Below, piece by piece: positions 57,290 to 64,000 of a stretch of DNA of 64,000 nt (its first letter is position 1; each line of letters opens with the position of its first letter). Origin of the DNA: Colocasia esculenta (lineage: Eukaryota > Streptophyta > Magnoliopsida > Alismatales > Araceae); the NCBI GenBank assembly GCA_014218235.1, contig CM024755.1, positions 163,549,941 to 163,613,940 on the forward strand. Direction: 5' to 3'. The notes beneath the pieces are model-generated. The model saw only the letters and a program-made list of their open reading frames with translations, did no database searches and had not been told where the DNA came from. The translations under genes and the position numbers were made by a program.

Positions 57290-57699
57290 TTGCAGGGTAA
57301 TCAAACGAGGAAAATGCCTTCTACCACGGCTGGCCGTGCTTGTAGAAGAAGAGGAACCCACATCCCCCGCACAATCTCCCCACGCTCCAACAGGTATTAT
57401 TCGCGATCATTCTTCCATCTGCACCCCATTCGCACGTGCATTCTCCATTCAGTACCCTCGCGTACCTGGCGATCACATTTCCATTTCTCGCCCCATATCC
57501 CCTCTTTGTGGATGCTTGGAGTTCCCGACAAACTCAAAGTAGTATCTACAAATTGGCGATCACGGTGGGACCTCTTTTTGCATTTCCTCGTTGATTACCC
57601 CCTCCATCATGCCCCACGTGGCACTCTTCTTTGTTTTTCTGCTTAATACTCTGTTGCATGTGTGTTTAATTTTCTTCTTTTTCTCACATCTCCCGGTTT

Positions 57700-58130
57700 C
57701 CTGCACTTTTTTCTACCCTCGGGTGGCCTTTTGGAATCGCGTCCAACATAGAGGACTCATTTATAACGCATCCACTGACTCGGACGTGTTTCATTTTGTT
57801 GTCACGGTGGATTAAGCCGACGCGTTCAGCTTCTTTGTTGCGGCAGCTAAGTCTGACGCTTTTCTTTATGCCTTAATTTTATTTCCTGCACATCTTCCCT
57901 ATTTACTACCTGTTTACTGCTTTCCTTTTGTTCTCGGGTGCCTGTTTGGAATCGCGTCCAACACAGAGGACACGTTCATAACGCGTCCCCTGAATCGGAC
58001 ACATTTCATTTTATTGTCGCGGCGGCAAAGGCCGATGCTTTCTTGTCAGCAGTTCGTCCACAACGACCGACCGTGGAGCTGATAGCCTCTTGGGGCTTTC
58101 AGATCTGCGGCTAGGTGACTGGACGCGATC
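57700..58130. repeat. 215-bp duplication with GACGCG/CGCGTC motifs, followed by a TATA box
   Basis: TTGGAATCGCGTCCAACA at 57731 recurs at 57946, followed in both by AGAGGAC, then GTTTCATTTT or ACATTTCATTTT and a TTGTCRCGG segment, then GCCGATGCTTT or GCCGACGCGTT. The unit length is about 215. A TTTCTATAAATTG sequence follows at about 58195. Confidence 0.85.
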
Positions 58131-58573
58131 TTCAAGTCGCGGCGGCTGTACTCGCCGCGATTCCAACTGCTGACAGAAATGCACGTCTCTACCATATTTT
58201 CTATAAATTGTTGCATACAAGGCATATTGCATCGGTCGGGGAACCTCGTTCCCTCATATCCTAGGCTCCACACACCCATCCGGTGAATGCAAGCTCTCCA
58301 TTGGGCATTCTGTCCCTTCGTACTAGCGAACCTTCTCCCGGAATGCCGTAAGTCTTCGTACCCCATGGATTCCCTCATGGCAGACCAAGCTGGTTGTACC
58401 CCTCCGTTGACCCGGGTTAGTTATCCTATTGCATGGTGAAAGGTGATTCTAGTTGTACCCCGAAGTATCATCATACTCTACCCAACTAGGATCTCACTTG
58501 GAGTGACACAACATTTTTCAATCCATTAATTAATTGTGTAACTCCTAAAATTAGCGTAAGCATCACAACTTGG
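58131..58573. other. No gene seen; TATA-like site and leader
   Basis: Non-coding DNA after the repeats. TATAAAT at 58200 could start the transcript of the gag-like frames that follow. Confidence 0.4.
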
Positions 58574-59800
58574 TTGAATCCCATTGATTTATACATCTTT
58601 GTTCAAACTTGTGTGTTGCTTGCTTTGTTAAAAATGGACCAATACCATCATGTTGATTTTAATATGGACTATGAGGATAGTTTAGATGTTCAATCTTTCA
58701 AATCTCATGTTCGTCCATTTCACCACCGTGAGGGACAACCTTCTACTTTCTATGGTTATGTACGCACACAGTGCAGTAACCAATTTGATGTCCCCTCCCA
58801 TATACCTCCAATCAAAACCCGATAAGAGCCTCCCCCCTGCCAGGATCCCACTGTCAAAACTGTCCTGCACGCACTTGATCAGCTCACCCTCAACAACTCA
58901 ACCTGATACAATCTTTGGTTGAGGGTGTGACTCCCCCTCCTTCTCCTTCCCCTAGGCACCCACCTTTGTACATTCCGGTGACTTCGCCACATACCCCTGT
59001 ACATTCTTCATCACCTCGGCCCTCTGGCCATTTGCACTCCCGTGCTCCGGTCTGTACAGACCATCCGTTGGGAGGGCTCACTAATTCAAGGCCACCCCCA
59101 TGTACTGCCTCATATGCCCAACGGCAACCCACTCCACTCCAACATGCTCTTCTCTAGAAATTGAACGATCTGGATGGTCAAATAAACAAGCTTTCCAATC
59201 CCATGGGTGACCCCGTCGCCACCATGCCGGCTCTCCCACAAATTTATATTCATCCTTCGGAGATGCCAACGTACCGACTGTACAATGGCACGGGTAATCT
59301 TGCCTTCATGTCAAGGAATTTCTCTATGAGTCCTCTCGTTGGCAGCAAGACCCAATCACCTTGGCATATTTATTCAGAAAATCTCTTGATGGCCCTGCAC
59401 TCGAATGGTTCTACTCCCTAGAGCCAAGTGAGGCAGGAGACTTCCGCCCCCTTCATAAAAAATTCCTTCAGAGGTACAAAGACCGCGTTAGTCCTTATCT
59501 CTCTATCGTGGATCTAGCATCTGAGAAGATGAGGGCCAACGAGGAATTTGTATAATTTGCTGACCGTTGGAGGTCAATGGCCACAAGAATGCAGCATGTG
59601 CTCTCGGAGTCAGAGCAAATTAAAATCATCATTTCTAACTCTGCTCCGAGGTTCAAGCACATCCTGGCCATGAACCAAATCGAAATGATGGAAGAGCTCT
59701 ACGAGCGGGGACATTACATCCAGACACATCTGATGGACTCCCCGATCGTAGATCTTTTTCATCAAATTAATCCGAGAAAGAACAGATCAGTGGACGCCAT
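58574..59800 (+). pseudogene. gag: Degenerate Tat/Ogre-like Gag
   Basis: The gag domain is read in pieces: a first frame to 58825 (MDQYHHVDFNMDYEDSLD type, no known domain), then HPSEMPTYRLYNGTGN near 59255, a shift near 59330, LAYLFRKSLDGPALEWFYSL, GDFRPLHKKFLQRYKDR, and after a stop at 59551-59555 FADRWRSMATRMQHVLSE and HILAMNQIEMMEEL. The pattern 'SLxGPALEWFYSL ... FxxRYK' is a retrotransposon-gag domain as found in Tat-lineage gypsy elements. Three breaks at least. No RT or INT follows in the window, so it may be a non-autonomous or truncated element. Confidence 0.75.
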
Positions 59801-59866
59801 CCACCTTGCCACCATACAACACCTACCTCATATACACCTTCGCACACACTACCCATCTACCACAAG

Positions 59867-61228
59867 ATGCCTCCACCCAGGCGTCCACTGATTCGTCCTC
59901 CTCGGACCCAACAACCTCCAACTGGGCCATACGACGCCCACATGCATGTAGAAGCTCCCGTGCCCTACGTCGCACCTGCTTCGACACCCATACCAGCTCC
60001 AGCTACCATACCTCCACCACAGCCCATTGCTCGGGCTGAGGGTGCCAACGCCCAACCCATCTACGAAACCACTTGGTGCTACGACGATGAACCTTCCGAG
60101 GTCATGTTCGTACGTCGTTTACCTACCCCTCCCACATTGCCATCCATTATCATCAAACCCTCCACAATTAAACCTCCACCAACCATTACACCGATCATCA
60201 CACCTCCCACTACACCAACACCATTGGCAACCGAACCCGAGCAAACCCTTGCCATCATACCCATTACACCCCCACCGGCCATACAGCCCTCCATTACTCC
60301 ATCCGTTTCCACCCCGAATCGACGGAGCAGGTGCACCCCTTTGAGGAGCAACAAGCAAGTACAGCAGAAGGAAGCCCCGGGACAGAGCATGCTATTCAAA
60401 ATCAAAGATTCCATTCCTCGCATACTAGTCATTGTTTCCGTACCGGGCACATTCACTGAGCGGAAGTCCACCCCTCCATCCATGGCCGTCAAGAGGCTTT
60501 CCAATAATATGCCAATCATCCCCATTGCCAATGAGCACCAATTCACCATACTCATAGGGAATCTCTCCCTCCAGGCTCTCATGACCCCTCACATCATTGT
60601 TGTAAGCCTTCCCACTCTAGTGAAGGGGTCAACCATTCAGATTGTGCATACGCATTCCAAATTCAAATCATTGGCACAATCAATTACTCAAGGGGACGTG
60701 CCCCCTTCTATATCACATGCTTTACAGTTTTTGGGTACGGTCCCCTCTTTGTTGCTTCCAACTCTACCAGTGAAACTCCCCACCCTTTCATTCAATTACA
60801 TTCCAAGGGAGTTGCCATTGTTGCTTGAAACTCTAACGGAAGTCAGCAACCCAATTGTTGAGAGCCGTTCAAATCCTCCAAGAAGAGCAAGATCATCTGC
60901 CCGCTGGGCAAAATTTGTGAGGAAGTACCTGAGGGTCAAAAGACCAATTCTCAAGTGGAACCGCCGAAGCCGGGCAAGGCAAAAGACCAGGGGGCCTCCA
61001 TCTTTTTCGTTTTGTTTTCAGTCATCTTTCATGCTTCATAGAACCTTCCCATGGGTTCTCCACATTCCCTCCCCACAGAAGACCTTTTATTACCACCTTT
61101 TCTACGATTCATTTTCTTGCACCGGGCATCGCGCACCTTTTTGTACCCCTTACTCTCCGTCTCGTGCCTCACGTGGAGCAACTCCTTTCTATGCCCCACG
61201 AGGCACGTCTCCTTTTTGTGCCCCATGA
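59867..61228 (+). CDS. Long Pro/Thr-rich frame after the Gag pseudogene, function unknown
   Basis: The ATG at 59867 opens 453 codons without a stop. Residues 1-165 are Pro/Thr/Ile-rich (PPTITPIITPPTTPTP type), a common linker composition for gag-pol proteins. Residues 165-330 are more ordinary and could be a decayed protease region (VIVSVPGTF, AVKRLSNNMPIIPIANEHQFTI, LSLQALMTPHIIVV) but I see no DTG or DSG. The end overlaps a 27-bp repeat and is implausible. It probably belongs to the same retroelement as the gag upstream; I do not recognise it. Confidence 0.45.
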   Translation: MPPPRRPLIRPPRTQQPPTGPYDAHMHVEAPVPYVAPASTPIPAPATIPPPQPIARAEGANAQPIYETTWCYDDEPSEVMFVRRLPTPPTLPSIIIKPSTIKPPPTITPIITPPTTPTPLATEPEQTLAIIPITPPPAIQPSITPSVSTPNRRSRCTPLRSNKQVQQKEAPGQSMLFKIKDSIPRILVIVSVPGTFTERKSTPPSMAVKRLSNNMPIIPIANEHQFTILIGNLSLQALMTPHIIVVSLPTLVKGSTIQIVHTHSKFKSLAQSITQGDVPPSISHALQFLGTVPSLLLPTLPVKLPTLSFNYIPRELPLLLETLTEVSNPIVESRSNPPRRARSSARWAKFVRKYLRVKRPILKWNRRSRARQKTRGPPSFSFCFQSSFMLHRTFPWVLHIPSPQKTFYYHLFYDSFSCTGHRAPFCTPYSPSRASRGATPFYAPRGTSPFCAP

Positions 61229-61299
61229 GGCACGTCTCCTTCTTGTGCCCCACGCGGCACCTCTCCGTCTTGCGCCCCACATGGCGCACCTCCCTATTT
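61165..61299 (+). repeat. 27-bp tandem repeat, five units
   Basis: Units start at 61165, 61192, 61219, 61246 and 61273, of the type GTGCCCCACGAGGCACGTCTCCTTCTT. In one frame this gives a nine-residue repeat (PHEARLLLV). The core GTGCC..GGCAC is an imperfect palindrome, so each unit could fold. Confidence 0.92.
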
Positions 61300-62520
61300 G
61301 GCCCCTCGCAGCCCGCTTTTTCCTTTCTCTCCTCCGACTCATCTGGATTCTTTTCCTCTTGCAGGGAACCGCGCCCTCCTTCTTCTTCCACTCCCTACGA
61401 CCACGTCGGAGTCTCCAAATTCTTCCCGCCATTCTCTCCTTGCCATTTTCAATCAGGTCATTCAACCTTTCTCCCACTGTTTTCGGGGCTTTAGTCCCCA
61501 TGTATCTCTTTAATTTCCAAATAAAATTCTAAATTCTTCTAGGCCTCTGAGTCTCGCCCCAGCGTAGGGCGTTCGTCCTCCCTTACCCTCCGAATTCTTT
61601 ATTATTAGTGTCAACAAAAAAATCCATAAAAAGATGAATATTCAGCATTGCCATGCTACCACAGCACTTTGCTTATGAAAACTCCGTGCACAAAGTCCAA
61701 ATTCCCTCTCGGGTCATTAAGGTTTGCCCCTAGCATGGGCACTTACACACACATCACGGCGTCCTAAGCCGATTGCCCCGGTAGACACCATCACTGTCAC
61801 AGCCATGCCTAAAGGGCACAAATGTCTGTTTCTCCCCGAATTCGGCCGAAATATGGGTAATAGAGGTAGTCTGGGCAAGGCAACCAACCCAAAGCACTCC
61901 GTCATAAGAGAATGTCTAAAAATGGGCGGGTTAAATGACTAAGAAAAATCAAAGTCAAAATGCATGTCAAGAGAGGCAAAGTCCTCGCAGGGATCCAAAT
62001 GGATCTGGACGTATGCATGCAAAGTCAAAATCAATCAATCACTATAATAGGGCGTGGCAAAGAGTGACAAAGTCCTCACGGAGATCCAAATGGACCCAGT
62101 CGTTGATAACTACTAAATTTTTAGTGTTAAATTTTATACATGCAGTTAATTTTAAACGTCTTTTGTCTGTAGATAATGCACATTTTGAGTTTAATTTTCA
62201 TTTCATCTATCAATAAGATTTTGAACATGTTAATTGATAATCTAGTTATAATGCATATTAGATTTTCATTTTTCTTCGGACTAATCAGGTTCATTTTCTT
62301 GTCGCAAATATATTTTGGAAAATAAATAAATGTTGTAAATAAATAATTTTGTCACAATAATAATTTTGTAAATATCATTTTAAGAGTAGATAGAAATTTG
62401 TAGATAAATTTTGTATATAAATATTTTTACAATCATACTATAAATATCTTTTAGTATTAAATAGATAAAAATTTTAAATAAATAAAAATTTTAATAACCC
62501 ACCCAATCTCATTAATAAAT
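61300..62520. other. No gene seen; one near-direct repeat pair
   Basis: 61300-61950 is mixed-composition DNA without a convincing frame. GGCAAAGTCCTCGCAGGGATCCAAATGGA at about 61976 recurs with changes at about 62068 (GACAAAGTCCTCACGGAGATCCAAATGGA). 62100-62520 is AT-rich and empty. Confidence 0.6.
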
Positions 62521-63330
62521 TGTTTAAAATATCCCACCGATACCAACATGACACGTCCCTCATCTCACTGGCCACCACTAAACATTTCATTCTTCCTTCC
62601 TGTTAAATCCAGAAGAAGCTGGAAGTTGTGGGCTCCTGGAAGCTTTGGCAACTGTGAGCAGAAGCTGGGAGGCACCTGGTGCGGATTTGGGAGCTGGCCG
62701 AAGCGGCTGGCGATTTGTGCTTTTGCTGGATCTGGATCGGTGCTGCGGCTGGCGATGGAGACCAGCTGGCTGAGGTGGCAGATGGCATGGTGGATCTGAG
62801 GAGGGCACATGGTGCGTATGGCACTCAGGTGCCCTGGACGCGATGGAGGCCCGATCTGGGCGCCGTGCGGTGTGAAGCAGTAGCTGGAGGCAGTTGGCGC
62901 TAGGCAGAGTGCGCCTGGTGCTGTGCGCGGCTGGGCTGGGGCGCCTGGTGCGGTGCGAGGCTGGCGATGGAGGAGGTGCGCAGCTGTGGCCAGAGGAGGC
63001 TGGCGCGAGGATGGGGTTGGCTGGGTGTGCTACCGTGTGTCGGCAATCCTGGTACGTTGCAGCGGTGCAGACCAGCCAAGGGAGGCGGTTTGATGCAGAG
63101 GCGGCTGATGCAGCCCGTGCGTGAGTTGGCTGTGTAGATGCGGTTGGGCGGAGGTGTGTGCTGAGGTGGCGGCCAAGCCAGAGAGATGCAGGGATGGTGC
63201 TGCCAGGGGAGCTGGCGCGATGGAGGGCGAGGCTGTGCAGATCCGGTGCGAGGCGGGCCCGTGTGTGCAGAGGAAGCGGGAAGCGGCGATTCCGAGAGAG
63301 GCAGATGCGCCTGGAAGGTTCCCCTAAGGC
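62521..63330. other. GC-rich stretch without a convincing gene
   Basis: GC-rich and G-biased on the plus strand, with recurring GAGGCTGGCG, GCTGGCGATGG and GGTGCG. All three plus frames are open in pieces, none resembles a protein, and the pattern suggests a GC-rich promoter or LTR U3 region rather than coding DNA. Confidence 0.5.
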
Positions 63331-63340
63331 CTATAAAAGG
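63331..63340 (+). promoter_or_regulatory. TATA box CCTATAAAAGGA with T-rich leader
   Basis: CTATAAAAGGACC after a GC-rich stretch. A transcript would begin near 63360. Downstream to 64000 the DNA is T-rich with recurring CAGAGCAGAGGG...GAGTTCG (63426, 63676) and GCAGAGCAGGGAGG (63748), with no gene start. An LTR with its R/U5 region, or the promoter and leader of a gene right of the window, are both possible. Confidence 0.6.
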
Positions 63341-64000
63341 ACCTCAGGTCCTCTTCTCCAGGGGTTCGCAATTAGGGATTTTTCTTTTATTTTTAGTTTC
63401 CATTTCTTGTATTTTCTGTTTATGCAGAGCAGAGGGTTGGAGTTCGATTTTGGTTTTGGGTTTTCTTCTTTGCTCTGTAAGGGGATTGAGCTCTTTCTTG
63501 TTGCTTCTGCTAATTCAGAGGGTTGTGAGGTTTTTAATTTAGTATTGTTAGGGGTTTCTTCTTGGTCTCTGGTTCGACAGAGAGAGTTGGCAAAATTTAT
63601 TTTTAGAATTTTTAGTTAATTTCTTTTCTGTTCTTCTACCGTTCAGATGTTAGCCAGTTCAAGTTTCTAGTTCTATAGAGCAGAGGCTTATGGAGTTCGG
63701 CATCTTGTTTTTAGTTTTTTTTTAGTTTCTAATACTTCTTGTATTCAGCAGAGCAGGGAGGGAGTTGTCTGGTTCGATGGTTCGGAGATTTCAGAGAGGT
63801 TGGTCTCTTGTGTTCTTTGCTGTTGGGAGGTGGATCAGATCCAGAGTGGCTGTTGGGGTTGCCAGGATCGATTGTTCATTCCTCGCAGTTCTTTAACTTG
63901 TTATGTGCAAATTTCTGAGTTCGACAATTTTCTCCTGTTCATGTTTTTAGCTAGTCAGATTTCTGCCATTGTTCTGTCTTCTATCTTTTCCTTTAGCATC

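Noticed and set aside
62548..63330. Several overlapping plus-strand ORFs near the right edge
   Set aside because: GC-rich composition keeps all frames open; none has a coherent protein character.

Overview
This is a stretch of flowering-plant nuclear DNA made almost entirely of nested and decayed LTR retrotransposons, with one convincing host gene. Evidence for a plant: a Sirevirus-type Ty1/copia element with a third (envelope-like) reading frame, Tekay/Del-type Ty3/gypsy elements whose polyprotein ends in a chromodomain remnant, a CACTA transposon end, primer-binding sites for plant initiator tRNA-Met, and a spliced CASP-like membrane-protein gene. The species cannot be named from this sequence. 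No CRISPR, operon, rRNA, tRNA gene or bacterial system was seen.

Layout. 1-9035: right-hand part of a Sirevirus (pol, envelope-like ORF, two polypurine tracts, 2.3-kb 3' LTR with a 59-bp minisatellite). It sits inside an older gypsy-type LTR whose remaining part is 9036-11687. 11688-13368: non-coding DNA with three kinds of short degenerate repeats. 13374-24108: a complete Tekay-type element on the minus strand, with two ~3.06-kb LTRs, PBS, PPT and matching 5-bp target duplications (TAATA); its gag-pol is destroyed by stops and frameshifts. 24114-27040: gene-free DNA and the promoter of the gene. 27079-28469: three-exon CASP-like gene, 184 aa. 29061 to about 32200: minus-strand LTR of the same family as 9036-11687. 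32274 onward: left end of a CACTA transposon, a possible first exon and a G-rich block. 34390-36522: a second, truncated Tekay gag-pol on the minus strand, itself hit by a LINE-like tail.

36523-46761: a gag-only, non-autonomous element arranged LTR-gag-LTR-gag, with two nearly identical 3.85-kb LTRs. 46768-47590: start of another Sirevirus-like LTR. 47591-49387: Tekay LTR fragment, probably the far end of the element at 34390. 49734-51225: a heavily deleted Tekay relative with an RT fragment. 51226-55765: another Tekay relative (3.5-kb LTR, chromodomain and integrase pieces). 55766-58570: CG-rich LTR-like DNA with 106-bp and 215-bp repeats and two TATA boxes. 58574-61300: a broken Tat/Ogre-like gag followed by a long Pro/Thr-rich frame. 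61300-64000: non-coding DNA ending in a TATA-driven leader that looks like another LTR or a promoter.

The retroelement genes work as standard copy-and-paste machinery (Gag packages, PR cleaves, RT-RNase H copies, INT inserts), but only the Sirevirus pol is open over its whole visible length. Many stops are CAG to TAG or TGG to TAG/TGA, as expected from deamination of methylated cytosine in silenced DNA. The most distinctive items are the LTR-gag-LTR-gag unit and the fact that nearly every LTR family here carries its own array of short CG-containing motifs.
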